Below are positions 1 to 7,609 of a DNA stretch of 41,972 bases, piece after piece. Position numbers and translations under genes: made by a program. Location: the NCBI GenBank assembly GCA_016789145.1, contig JAEUQI010000021.1:1-41972 (forward strand), in the 5' to 3' direction. The stretch is from Blastocatellia bacterium (lineage in GTDB: Bacteria > Acidobacteriota > Blastocatellia > Pyrinomonadales > Pyrinomonadaceae). Below the pieces are notes generated by a model. It had not been told where the DNA came from and made no database searches. It saw nothing but the letters and a program-made list of their open reading frames with translations. The stretch's first letter is position 1. Each line of letters starts with the position of its first letter.

Positions 1-28
1 GACAACAATTAGGACAAAGGTTCGCATA

Positions 29-664
29 CTACGACTCGATCAAAAACGTCCTCGCCGGAGCGCCGTCGCCGGTGGCGCCGTCGTATTTTAGCGGGGCACA
101 GATGACTTCGTAATCACCTGCGTCGATGTTGCGAAGGTCGATGCCTTCGAGAATTACGGTTTCGTTTTCGAGCAATGTGATGTGTACCGGATGCCCGGGC
201 GAGCCGCTTTTTTCTATAGAAAGATAATCAATTCCGACAAGCACGACACCATTTTCGACCAGCAATTTAGCGGTTGCGGGCGTGATGTAAGCAAAGTCAG
301 TTCGAAACCCGGTTTCAGGCGTTGACCAGAACTCAGAGTTCTTTGTTTTGAACAGGACACGCTCAACGCCATCGATGTCGCCAAGATGTTCAGGTTCTAT
401 TGCCGTCGCATCGTCGGGAACAACGATCACGCGGCATGGGCCGATGAGCTTTGCGGGATCGAGTTCGTGAATTCGTTTCGCACCGTCAACAAAATGGTTC
501 GGTGCGTCAACATGCGTCGCCGTGTGTACGCCAAATGATAGCTGCGAAACATTTGCCGAATCGCCGCGAGCGATGGCCTTGAAAGACGTAAATTCAACGC
601 CCGGATCACCTTTGTAGATCGGAACCTCGGAGTTGATCGTAACAGTAATATCGTGGATCTTCAC
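29..664 (-). CDS. Cyclase family protein (kynurenine formamidase-like, KynB fold)
   Basis: The protein belongs to the metal-dependent cyclase/KynB hydrolase family, which hydrolyses N-formylkynurenine or related amides and esters. The N-terminus has the typical 'KIHDITVTI..EVPIYKGDP' opening. The zinc-binding signature reads HTATHVDAPNHF, with the usual HxGTHxDxPxHF glycine replaced by Ala. A later 'LVGIDYLSIEK' segment and a C-terminal 'GDGAPAR' segment also fit the family. I chose the GTG at 664, giving 211 aa, the usual KynB length. A TTG at 721 would add 19 unconserved residues and overlap the upstream response regulator. No Shine-Dalgarno sequence is visible at either start. The enzyme class is fairly sure. 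The substrate is unknown, because no other tryptophan-degradation gene lies nearby. Confidence 0.8.
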   Translation of the reverse strand: MKIHDITVTINSEVPIYKGDPGVEFTSFKAIARGDSANVSQLSFGVHTATHVDAPNHFVDGAKRIHELDPAKLIGPCRVIVVPDDATAIEPEHLGDIDGVERVLFKTKNSEFWSTPETGFRTDFAYITPATAKLLVENGVVLVGIDYLSIEKSGSPGHPVHITLLENETVILEGIDLRNIDAGDYEVICAPLKYDGATGDGAPARTFLIES

Positions 665-710
665 AATGAGAGAATAATTCAGAGCGTTCGTACTAACAAA
701 CCTTTGCCGA

Positions 711-1340
711 TCATAGGTCAACCCGCACTAATCCGCGTCTTATTGCGGTCGTTGCCGCCGAGGTTCGATCTGAGACGCCTATCTTGCCAAATATGTTCTG
801 GTTATGGGATTTCACAGTATTCTCCGAAATGTCGAGTGCGAATGCTATCTCTTTGTTCGACATTCCGCCGACGATCATCCTAAGCACGTTCGATTCGGTC
901 GGAGTAAGCTCTTCCTGACCGATGTTTTCGCTCAGTATCTGTGCGATCTCGTCGGGAATGTACTTGCGGCCTGCAGCAACAGTTTTGATCGCATCGACGA
1001 GTTCGCCGGGCGAGATATCCTTACAGATGTAGCCCAATGCACCTTTCTTCAGTGCCCGAGCGATCTCAGCGTCCCCGGCGTGTTCGGCGAGAACTATAAC
1101 CCTTGCCTTTGGTCGTTCAGCAAAGTACTTATCGAGATCGTCGATCGTGCAATGGTCAGGAAAGCGCAGGCCGAGAATCGTAACGTCGGGATTCAGGTCC
1201 TCGAATAGACGAAATCCGTCTTCGCCATTGTCGGCCTCGCCGATGAGCCTGATATGTTCATCGTTTGTCGCTACGGTTCTTATCGCCAACCGAATTAACG
1301 GTTGGCTTTCGACCAATATGAAGTCGATGGCTGAAGACAT
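711..1340 (-). CDS. Atypical NarL/LuxR-family response regulator with degenerate receiver
   Basis: A 209-aa two-domain regulator: a receiver-like domain (about residues 5-125) and a LuxR-type helix-turn-helix (about 144-205, 'LTPTESNVLRMIVGGMSNKE' then 'NTVKSHNQNIFGKIG'). The DNA-binding half is canonical. The receiver is not: the phospho-acceptor Asp in the usual 'PDVxxxDLRMP' is Gly57 (ILGLRFP, codon GGC). The N-terminal acidic pair is E11-S12 instead of D-D, and the switch Thr/Ser is Ala85. Only Lys107 (GYICKD) remains. It therefore probably works without phosphorylation, as pseudo-receiver regulators do (inference). It lies between the TPR protein gene (6-bp gap) and the cyclase gene on the same strand. 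No histidine kinase is in the window. Confidence 0.88.
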   Translation of the reverse strand: MSSAIDFILVESQPLIRLAIRTVATNDEHIRLIGEADNGEDGFRLFEDLNPDVTILGLRFPDHCTIDDLDKYFAERPKARVIVLAEHAGDAEIARALKKGALGYICKDISPGELVDAIKTVAAGRKYIPDEIAQILSENIGQEELTPTESNVLRMIVGGMSNKEIAFALDISENTVKSHNQNIFGKIGVSDRTSAATTAIRRGLVRVDL

Positions 1341-1346
1341 CGTTAA

Positions 1347-2375
1347 TTACTTTTGCGCCGTAAGACGCCTTAGTTCTCGAGCTACACCGTTTAGCTGCTC
1401 CGCGTCCGGAGCGTCAGGATAGAGCTTTAGGTAAGCTTCAAGTTCAACGAGAGCCTTCTTAAAATCTTCGAGTCTGATATACATATTTGCCAGCATACGG
1501 TGAGCCTCTCTCATCTGCGGGCCGCCGTATTTGATCGCATTACGGAATTGAGTCTCGGCCGCTTCAAATCTGTTCGTTGATTGAAATATCCGGCCAAGAT
1601 AGAAATATGCAACAGCAGAATTCTCTCGAGCTTTCAGTGCTTGACGGCAGTATTGTTCGCTCTCATCCAACCGGTTAGTTCGGAACAGCAGTGTCGCTCG
1701 CGTTATAAGTGGTTCGTAGGCGTCGGGTCTGAGTTTCAGAGCAACTTTCAAAGATTCATCCGCCTTGCTGAATTCGTTTAAACGCAGATATTGTGCAGCG
1801 AGTTCTGTGTGAGCGAGCATGAATTCGGGAAACTGTTCGATCGCTAAATTGAGCTTGACAATAGCGCCTTTAGGATCGCCTTTGGCAGATAGCGCGACTG
1901 CGGCTTCGTAGCTATCGAGGGCATTTTGAGGGACCTTTACATTCTCGACATTGACTGCCTTTGCTTTGTCGGCCTTTCGCCCTCGATCGGTCAGCCTAAT
2001 GTTGACGTTTTGCACGTCGCCGCGGCGCATTATCTCGACCTGCTGGCTGACAGCTTCGAAATCCTTTTCGCCCTCTACCGCTAATGTGTATGTTCCGATA
2101 GCGAGTTTGCTAAAAACGAACTTGCCCGAATCGTCGGTCGTCGCGATCACTTCGCCGCCGGTCAGCGACGACAAGAGAAGCCGCATACGGTAATTTACGG
2201 GAGTTCCGGATGGATAGTAAACGGTGCCAGTAATGTAGCCATTGCCGCCGAAATCGGTACGAGTGGTTTCGGTCAAGCCGCCCGCGATCTGGCCCGAGGC
2301 CCCAACGCTGAGCGCCGTAACAAAAAGGAGAATCTGCAAAAGTCGCAGATCGAAATGTCGTGATGCTTTACCCAT
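1347..2375 (-). CDS. Secreted TPR protein with N-terminal carboxypeptidase-regulatory-like domain
   Basis: A 342-aa exported protein. A hydrophobic signal peptide (about residues 10-29, ending ASGQ) is followed by a beta-sandwich of the carboxypeptidase-regulatory/CNA-B type (about 45-135, with 'YITGTVYYPSGTPV' and 'TTDDSGKFVFSKLAIGTYTL'). After a Lys-rich linker come about five tetratricopeptide repeats (about 155-330, e.g. 'ALKLRPDAYEPLITRATLLF' and 'AVAYFYLGRIFQSTNRFEAA'). TPR domains mediate protein contacts, so a scaffold role in the periplasm is likely (inference). The start is supported by a strong CGGAGG seven bases upstream of the ATG at 2375. It overlaps nothing and sits 44 bp after the stop of the alaS fragment, probably in one transcript with the response regulator. 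Confidence 0.85.
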   Translation of the reverse strand: MGKASRHFDLRLLQILLFVTALSVGASGQIAGGLTETTRTDFGGNGYITGTVYYPSGTPVNYRMRLLLSSLTGGEVIATTDDSGKFVFSKLAIGTYTLAVEGEKDFEAVSQQVEIMRRGDVQNVNIRLTDRGRKADKAKAVNVENVKVPQNALDSYEAAVALSAKGDPKGAIVKLNLAIEQFPEFMLAHTELAAQYLRLNEFSKADESLKVALKLRPDAYEPLITRATLLFRTNRLDESEQYCRQALKARENSAVAYFYLGRIFQSTNRFEAAETQFRNAIKYGGPQMREAHRMLANMYIRLEDFKKALVELEAYLKLYPDAPDAEQLNGVARELRRLTAQK

Positions 2376-2419
2376 TTTCGCCTCCGTTTCTTAATTGGCA
2401 ATGAGGCCCATCGACCTGT

Positions 2420-3244
2420 TTACGTAGTCGACAAAGCGGCCGCATATTCGACTATCGGCCTCATCAGATCGGTGTCATAATTTGTCTTTACATTCTGCAT
2501 CACCGCGGTCATACGTTCAAGCCCCATACCGGTATCCACTGATGGTGCGGGCAGCGGAGTTAGCGTGAATGTGCCGTCGTCGTTCTGCGTGCGGTTGTAT
2601 TGCATAAAGACGAGATTCCAGATCTCCATCGTCGTGTCGCCGGGGCCATTGACCCAATGCGGCGAGTTCTTTTCAGGGTCTGACGGATCGTCGCCCATGT
2701 AGTAGTGGATCTCTGAACACGGCCCACAAGGGCCCGTGTCGCCCATCTGCCAGAAATTATCTTTGCGTCCAAATCCAAGCACTCGGTCAGGCGAGGCACC
2801 GGCTTTGATCCACAATTCCCGAGCTTCGTCGTCCGGGCCAACTTCGTCATCGCCTTCGAAAACCGAGAACCACAATCGCTCAGTGTCGAGGCCAAACTCA
2901 TTGACTAGCAGATCCCAAGCGTAGTTGATCGCGTCTTCTTTGAAGTAATCGCCAAACGAGAAATTGCCAAGCATCTCGAAAAACGTGTGATGGCGCGCGG
3001 TCTTTCCGACCTCGTCGAGATCGTTGTGCTTGCCGCCCGCACGGATGCACTTTTGCGACGTTGCGGCACGCGTATAATCGCGTTTCTCGACACCCAAAAA
3101 CACGTCCTTGAACTGATTCATGCCCGCATTTGTAAACAACAACGTCGGGTCGTTCGCAGGCAGCAGCGGCGAAGAATGGACGATCTTATGTCCATTTCGC
3201 TCAAAATAATCCAAAAACTTAGCTCTGATCTCGTCTCCGGTCAT
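2420..3244 (-). CDS. alaS: Truncated alanyl-tRNA synthetase (isolated catalytic core)
   Basis: These 274 residues match the N-terminal class II catalytic domain of AlaRS, whose full length is about 870-880 aa. They start at the normal N-terminus ('[20 protein letters not shown]'). They carry the motif 2 region (about 65-105, '[15 protein letters not shown]' and '[17 protein letters not shown]'), the '[18 protein letters not shown]' segment and motif 3 (GMGLER, 239-244). The frame ends with TAA a few codons later, after '[10 protein letters not shown]'. The tRNA-recognition, editing and C-Ala domains are absent, and no continuation appears in any frame before the next gene. The preserved frame is intact, without stops or frameshifts. 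It may be a recent truncation or duplicate, a split synthetase, or an assembly junction near 2400. A complete alaS is expected elsewhere if this copy is not functional. Confidence 0.9.
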   Translation of the reverse strand: MTGDEIRAKFLDYFERNGHKIVHSSPLLPANDPTLLFTNAGMNQFKDVFLGVEKRDYTRAATSQKCIRAGGKHNDLDEVGKTARHHTFFEMLGNFSFGDYFKEDAINYAWDLLVNEFGLDTERLWFSVFEGDDEVGPDDEARELWIKAGASPDRVLGFGRKDNFWQMGDTGPCGPCSEIHYYMGDDPSDPEKNSPHWVNGPGDTTMEIWNLVFMQYNRTQNDDGTFTLTPLPAPSVDTGMGLERMTAVMQNVKTNYDTDLMRPIVEYAAALSTT

Positions 3245-3304
3245 ACACCTAAATTTAACACAAGGATCCGAACTTGGCTCAGCATGGCGACCATCTCCTA
3301 TCTA

Positions 3305-3343
3305 TTAACAAGAAATTAAGTCTAACGAAACACTAATTTGACC
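3305..3343 (+). promoter_or_regulatory. Candidate 11-bp-phased hexamer repeats upstream of btaA
   Basis: In the divergent region between alaS and btaA, hexamers begin at 3305 (TTAACA), 3316 (TTAAGT), 3327 (GAAACA) and 3338 (TTGACC), exactly 11 bp apart. Direct repeats with this phase are typical of OmpR/PhoB-family binding sites, and the first unit equals the Bacillus PhoP-box hexamer. Only the first is a full match; the other three match four of six positions. The last could also serve as a -35 element, but no convincing -10 follows. The assignment is weak. Confidence 0.25.
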
Positions 3344-3371
3344 GGTCCGCGACAACATTCTGTTTTGTTCA

Positions 3372-4610
3372 ATGACAAGTGAACCTCAATTGATCGACGC
3401 CGTTACCACGAGCCGCATCACCACTAAGAGTGGATTGATGCAACGGCTTTTCGCCTATTGGTTTGACGCTTTTGTTTACAATCAGATATGGGAAGACCCG
3501 GACGTTGATCTCGAGGCACTTGAGATCGATGGGAACTCAAGAATACTGACCATCTCGTCGGGCGGCTGCAACGCCCTAAACTATCTAGTCGCTGAACCCG
3601 AATCGGTAACTGCGGTTGACCTGAATCGATACCATATATACCTTCTGCGACTGAAGCTCACGGCTCTTCGCCATTTGCCTGATCATGAGTCGTTCTTTAA
3701 TTTCTTTGGACGCGGCAAACATCCGAATAATATAGAGAACTACGCTAAATTCATTGGTCCAAACCTAGACGATGAAACAAGACAGTTCTGGCATTCGAAC
3801 GGCCTAATCGGTCACTTAGTAGACGGAGAGCGGATCAACTATTTTGCTAACGGCGGTCTTTATGATCGCTCAAGAAACGGCTACTTTCTCAGATTTTTTC
3901 ACAGATTCGCTCATATTGCTGGTCTTCATCCTGAGCGATTACTCGATGCCAAAAGTGCAGCTGACCAACAACGCTTATTTGACGAGAATATAGCTCCGTT
4001 CTTCGATTCGCGGTTCATAAGAATTGTAGGAAAGATGCCTGTTACAATGTTCGGCCTCGGTATTCCGCCACAGCAACTCGATGAATTGAAAGCCGATGTG
4101 GGACACGGTGCAACACTCATTGATGTTTACCGTGACCGTGCTCATAAATTGGCATGTGGGTTTCCGATCTCGGAAAATTATTTTGCGTGGCAGGCATTTG
4201 GTCGAAGATACGATACGGATAATCGATCGGCACTACCGAACTATCTTCGAGAAAGGAACTTTGACCGTCTCAAGACTATGAGCTGCCGTGTGAGTTCAGA
4301 TGTTACGTCTGTGACGGAAAAGATACGAGAGTTTGCCAAAGGCACATTCAATCGTTTCGTTTTTCTTGATGCACAGGATTGGATGGATGCAAATTCGATG
4401 ACAGAACTTTGGCAGATGATAGCTTCTAAAGGTGAGAAAGGTTCCCGTATTATCTTCCGCACCGCGGCTTCGCAGTCGCCACTCGACCGAAATCTACCGT
4501 CCGATCTGCTTAACAGATTCACCTACGAACGCGAACTTTCTAACGCGCTTTTCGCAAAAGATCGTGCCTCGATCTACGGCGGATTTCATCTTTACGAACT
4601 CAAAGACTAA
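3372..4610 (+). CDS. btaA: BtaA: SAM:diacylglycerol 3-amino-3-carboxypropyltransferase (DUF3419)
   Basis: BtaA moves the 3-amino-3-carboxypropyl group of S-adenosylmethionine onto diacylglycerol, making diacylglyceryl-homoserine, the first step of the betaine lipid DGTS. The 412-aa length equals bacterial BtaA. The family opening 'FAYWFDAFVYNQIWEDPDVD' is present (about 26-46). The SAM-binding region reads 'ILTISSGGCNALNYL' followed by 'VTAVDLNRYHIYLLRLKLTAL' in two segments (about 57-98). Later family blocks include 'GRGKHPNNIENYAKFIGPNL' and 'RFVFLDAQDWMD' (about 325-337). There is no signal peptide, and the enzyme is expected at the inner membrane face. It is followed after 3 bp by a methyltransferase gene that fits BtaB, which strengthens both calls. 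The ATG at 3372 has no clear Shine-Dalgarno sequence. Confidence 0.88.
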   Translation: MTSEPQLIDAVTTSRITTKSGLMQRLFAYWFDAFVYNQIWEDPDVDLEALEIDGNSRILTISSGGCNALNYLVAEPESVTAVDLNRYHIYLLRLKLTALRHLPDHESFFNFFGRGKHPNNIENYAKFIGPNLDDETRQFWHSNGLIGHLVDGERINYFANGGLYDRSRNGYFLRFFHRFAHIAGLHPERLLDAKSAADQQRLFDENIAPFFDSRFIRIVGKMPVTMFGLGIPPQQLDELKADVGHGATLIDVYRDRAHKLACGFPISENYFAWQAFGRRYDTDNRSALPNYLRERNFDRLKTMSCRVSSDVTSVTEKIREFAKGTFNRFVFLDAQDWMDANSMTELWQMIASKGEKGSRIIFRTAASQSPLDRNLPSDLLNRFTYERELSNALFAKDRASIYGGFHLYELKD

Positions 4611-4613
4611 ACA

Positions 4614-5279
4614 ATGGGATCTGAAATACTAAATAGCAACGACGCATTTGGCCGAATGGACGCGATGTATCGTCATCAACGCCATTTCTATGATGCAACC
4701 CGAAAGTTCTATCTTTTGGGCCGAGACAGAATGCTAAACAAGATCGAACTTGGCGATTGCGATCAGGTAGCCGAGATCGGCTGCGGTACAGGAAGAAACC
4801 TTAAGGTCTTAGCCGAAAGATTTCCGACATCAACGTTTTACGGGATCGATGCATCGTCCCAAATGCTTGAAAAGGCAAAAGCAAAATTTGAAGCCTCAAG
4901 GATACGAAACGTGCAACTCGCGTGTGTGCTCGCCGAGAATTTTTCTCCACAGAGCTCGTTCGGAATTGATCTACAGTTTGACTCTATCATCTTCAGTTAT
5001 TCGATCTCGATGATACCGAGTTGGAAACAAGCGATCCGTGCTGCACTTTCGAGCGTGCGGCCCGGCGGCACAATACTTATCGTGGATTTCTTCGATCAGG
5101 CCGAACTTCCGGGTGCCTTTCGAGGTTTGTTGAGTGCTTGGCTTAGACAATTTGGAGTCAAATATTTCCGCGAGTTGATGCCCTTTCTTGAACACCTCGA
5201 GGCCGATGGCAAGATTTTGCTAAAAGTTGAATCAGTAGCGCGAAGATACGCGTTCATCGCAACGATAACGAAGGTTTAG
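4614..5279 (+). CDS. btaB: BtaB: diacylglyceryl-homoserine N-methyltransferase
   Basis: BtaB adds three methyl groups from SAM to diacylglyceryl-homoserine, giving DGTS. The 221-aa protein is a class I SAM methyltransferase: motif I 'VAEIGCGTGRNL' (about 55-66), acidic loop 'FYGIDASSQML' (about 77-87), post-motif 'SYSISMIPSWKQAI' and 'VRPGGTILIVDFFD' (about 146-163). The N-terminal 'MYRHQRHFYDATRKFYLLGR' is the characteristic BtaB lead-in before the Rossmann fold. Family and length agree with the Rhodobacter enzyme. It starts 3 bp after the btaA stop, so the two are co-transcribed. A strong terminator lies 203 bp downstream of the stop. The methyltransferase fold is certain. The BtaB role rests on the neighbour and the N-terminal block. 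Confidence 0.83.
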   Translation: MGSEILNSNDAFGRMDAMYRHQRHFYDATRKFYLLGRDRMLNKIELGDCDQVAEIGCGTGRNLKVLAERFPTSTFYGIDASSQMLEKAKAKFEASRIRNVQLACVLAENFSPQSSFGIDLQFDSIIFSYSISMIPSWKQAIRAALSSVRPGGTILIVDFFDQAELPGAFRGLLSAWLRQFGVKYFRELMPFLEHLEADGKILLKVESVARRYAFIATITKV

Positions 5280-5400
5280 AAAGTTTAACCGAACCTTAAT
5301 CAAAGCGTAACCGGTCGGACATATTGGAATTCGATACTCAACTTTACCGCAATCTGTAGTTGAAGTGAGCCAATTGATTAGCTTCGAAACACTCTAAACT

Positions 5401-5512
5401 GTGATCGAGTCCACGCAGATGTTGTTCATGTCCATGTCGCAGGACCGCGACAGGATGATAAGACGGCATTTGCAGATACACGAGCCCGGAACTTCCGGGC
5501 TCTTTTGTTTTT
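5401..5512 (+). ncRNA. Candidate structured leader or small RNA upstream of the PHP gene
   Basis: Between btaB and the PHP gene lies a 112-nt segment with two hairpins. The first has a perfect 6-bp stem (TGTCGC 5435-5440, GCGACA 5447-5452) with a 6-nt loop. The second is the strong intrinsic terminator at 5482-5512. A TAAACT hexamer at 5395-5400 could be a -10, with TTGATT at 5374-5379 at a short 15-bp spacing. The PHP start codon is only 25 nt past the T-tract, so the segment could be an attenuator or riboswitch-like leader, or a separate small RNA. I do not recognise it as a known family. Confidence 0.3.
5482..5512 (+). terminator. Strong Rho-independent terminator
   Basis: The arms GAGCCCGGA (5482-5490) and TCCGGGCTC (5494-5502) are perfectly complementary with a 3-nt ACT loop, followed by TTTTGTTTTT (5503-5512). 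It would end the btaAB transcript, or attenuate transcription into the PHP gene 25 nt downstream. Confidence 0.85.
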
Positions 5513-5537
5513 GCTGAAGGAAGAATAGCGGGTCAAG

Positions 5538-6746
5538 ATGCGAACAAAAGAAAGCACTGTGAACTTTGTCGGAAAGCACCAGAAGATCGGCATTGATGGA
5601 GCGACTGGAGTGTCGCTCCATTGCCACACGGTTCACTCGAAAGAAATACTCGACTTCGTGCCTTATTATGCCGAGCGTATTCCGTTCATAGCCCCGCTGT
5701 GGCGACGCAAAATGCAGCAACTCAGAAGTGTGAATGGAGCACTTCCGGATTTTCAGCGAGGCTATTGGGAACCACCGCTTCAGGGACGTTCAGTTGTCGA
5801 ATCGGAAACGGTGACTATCAATAATCTCGGCCTCAAGGCGTTGGTTTCGATAACCGATCACGATACGATCGCAGCAAATCTTGAGCTGCGGACAGAGAAC
5901 CGAAGATCTGATATTCCGATATCAATGGAATGGACTGTTCCATTCGAAAACGCATTCTTCCACGTTGGCGTCCACAATCTTCCGATCGGATCGGCTGAGG
6001 TCATCGCGAAAGACCTGCTCGATTACACCTACGACGGCGGTGAACCAAATGGTGAGAGGCTAAGCGAATTGTTTCGCTCGCTTCATGAGTTGCCAGAGAT
6101 TCTCGTCGTACTCAATCATCCGATCTGGGACATCGAAATGATAGGCCAGTCCGAACACGAAGCTGCTCTGTGGCGATTCCTGGAGAAACACGAGGAACAT
6201 ATTCATGCGATCGAAGTAAACGGGTTTCGTTCTTGGTCAGAGAATCAGGCTGCGGTCGATCTCGCCGAATCGCGTTCTATTCCATTGATCTCGGGCGGCG
6301 ACCGTCATTGTTGTCAGCCGAACACAATGATCAATGTGACCAACGCTGCGAGCTTTTCTGAGTTTGTTGATGATATTCGTACTTTCAAGACGAGTCAGGT
6401 GGTCGTTTTGCCTGACTACTCAAAACCATTGCCGACACGTCAGTTGGCATCGATCGCAAACATACTATCCGACTATCGTCACGCCGACGGAACGCGAATG
6501 AAATGGTCCGATCGTGTTTATCTAGACCACCGCGACGGAAACGGTAAGGTTTCGCTAAGAGAACATTGGAACGGACGCGTCCCGATTTGGGCGACATTTG
6601 GAGTGTCAGCCTGCCGCTTGGCGGGCCATCGATACTTCGCTCCCTTTATGAATATACTAGTGGGTGATATTGATATCGGCAGAAACGAAACCTCGGTCGC
6701 CCGGGACAAAGGATTCCAGGTCAACGGAACGGTCGCGGAAGCGTAA
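5538..6746 (+). CDS. PHP-domain metal-dependent phosphoesterase
   Basis: A 402-aa protein with the polymerase and histidinol phosphatase (PHP) metal-site motifs in order: 'SLHCHTVHS' (HxH, about 27-35), 'ITDHDT' (about 105-110), a Glu in 'ISMEWTVPF' (about 131), 'VLNHPIWD' (about 191-198) and 'ISGGDRHCC' (about 253-261). These residues bind two or three metal ions and hydrolyse phosphoesters. The last 100 residues ('YLDHRDGNGKVSLREHW', then a hydrophobic stretch) are not part of the PHP fold. No signal peptide is seen. It follows btaAB on the same strand but behind a strong terminator, so co-expression is uncertain. A role in lipid or phosphate metabolism is only suggested by position. The substrate is unknown. 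Confidence 0.82.
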   Translation: MRTKESTVNFVGKHQKIGIDGATGVSLHCHTVHSKEILDFVPYYAERIPFIAPLWRRKMQQLRSVNGALPDFQRGYWEPPLQGRSVVESETVTINNLGLKALVSITDHDTIAANLELRTENRRSDIPISMEWTVPFENAFFHVGVHNLPIGSAEVIAKDLLDYTYDGGEPNGERLSELFRSLHELPEILVVLNHPIWDIEMIGQSEHEAALWRFLEKHEEHIHAIEVNGFRSWSENQAAVDLAESRSIPLISGGDRHCCQPNTMINVTNAASFSEFVDDIRTFKTSQVVVLPDYSKPLPTRQLASIANILSDYRHADGTRMKWSDRVYLDHRDGNGKVSLREHWNGRVPIWATFGVSACRLAGHRYFAPFMNILVGDIDIGRNETSVARDKGFQVNGTVAEA

Positions 6747-6820
6747 GCAAGATAATATGAGACCAAATGATGGCGTTCGCCTATCGCGATTAACACGTAA
6801 TGCTTCGAACAGACGCAGTT

Positions 6821-7387
6821 TTAAGATGAAGCCTTAAATCGTAATGCCACACCGTTGATACAGTATCTGAGTCCCGTTGGTTCCGGTCCGTCGTCAAAGA
6901 CGTGGCCGAGGTGCGAGCCGCAGCGGGCGCATTCATTTTCGGTCCTTATTTCGCCAAGACTCCTATCTTCTTTGTCAACGACATTCTTTTTATACGCAGG
7001 CTGATAGAAGCTCGGCCAGCCGGTGCCTGAATCGAATTTGTGCTCTGACTTGAACAACGCGAGTCCACATGCGGCACAATAATACGTTCCGGCTTTCTTG
7101 TTTTTATTGAGTTCGCTGGTAAACGGCTGTTCGGTGCCTTCCTCGCGCAGAATATAGTATTCCTTTGCTGTCAGAAGCTTTTTCCATTCAGCATCGGTAA
7201 CAGTCGAGGCGACACCGTCCCATTCGCCTTCGATAAAAGTGATCTCGCGAATGGTCTTGGTTTTCGCAGGTGTCGCCGATGGCTCTGCCATATTAGCGGA
7301 AACCGGTTCGCCACTATTGAAACTGGAAACACAGGCGACCGATATCGAAACCGCTGCCAATGTTAGGAAACTCTTTATGCCCATCAT
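6821..7387 (-). CDS. msrB: Peptide-methionine (R)-S-oxide reductase, exported
   Basis: MsrB reduces methionine-R-sulfoxide in damaged proteins. The domain is complete: zinc pairs in 'YYCAACG' and '[12 protein letters not shown]', the substrate-binding 'SGTGWPSFY', and the catalytic Cys in '[11 protein letters not shown]' at the C-terminus. The N-terminal hydrophobic stretch ending 'SISVACVSS' looks like a lipoprotein signal, so the enzyme probably acts in the periplasm anchored to a membrane. The ATG pair at 7387/7384 has GAGG a few bases upstream and is preferred to the ATG at 7402, which has none. The residues between signal and domain include '[19 protein letters not shown]', the usual MsrB lead-in. 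It is convergent with the PHP gene. No msrA is in the window. Confidence 0.93.
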   Translation of the reverse strand: MMGIKSFLTLAAVSISVACVSSFNSGEPVSANMAEPSATPAKTKTIREITFIEGEWDGVASTVTDAEWKKLLTAKEYYILREEGTEQPFTSELNKNKKAGTYYCAACGLALFKSEHKFDSGTGWPSFYQPAYKKNVVDKEDRSLGEIRTENECARCGSHLGHVFDDGPEPTGLRYCINGVALRFKASS

Positions 7388-7609
7388 CGTGCCTCGCTGC
7401 ATAAGTTATGAAGCCTACGATATAACAATGTGAAATGCGTTGGGAAATATTCCGTGCAGATGGAAGAAAATGGAGGGGTTTTAAAACCGAAGGTTCGCTC
7501 GGTAGCTCTCGGACTTTCCCTGTTCGATCTTGCGAAGTACCCCTCCAGAAACTTTGCTAGATCAAACGCTTGCGTGCGCCGAGTCGCCACCGAGCGAAAC
7601 TGTTAAGAC

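Noticed and set aside
2400..2460. NotI (GCGGCCGC), SalI (GTCGAC) and SnaBI (TACGTA) sites together at the alaS end, suggesting vector sequence
   Set aside because: The bases also encode VEYAAALS, a normal AlaRS sequence at this position, so a cloning polylinker is not needed to explain them.
5394..5720. Minus-strand open frame over the btaB-PHP intergenic region
   Set aside because: It runs antisense through a strong terminator and the PHP N-terminus and shows no coding-type residue pattern.
7384..7590. 68-aa minus-strand frame between the MsrB and fasciclin genes
   Set aside because: It overlaps the MsrB start, has no Shine-Dalgarno sequence and no recognisable residues.
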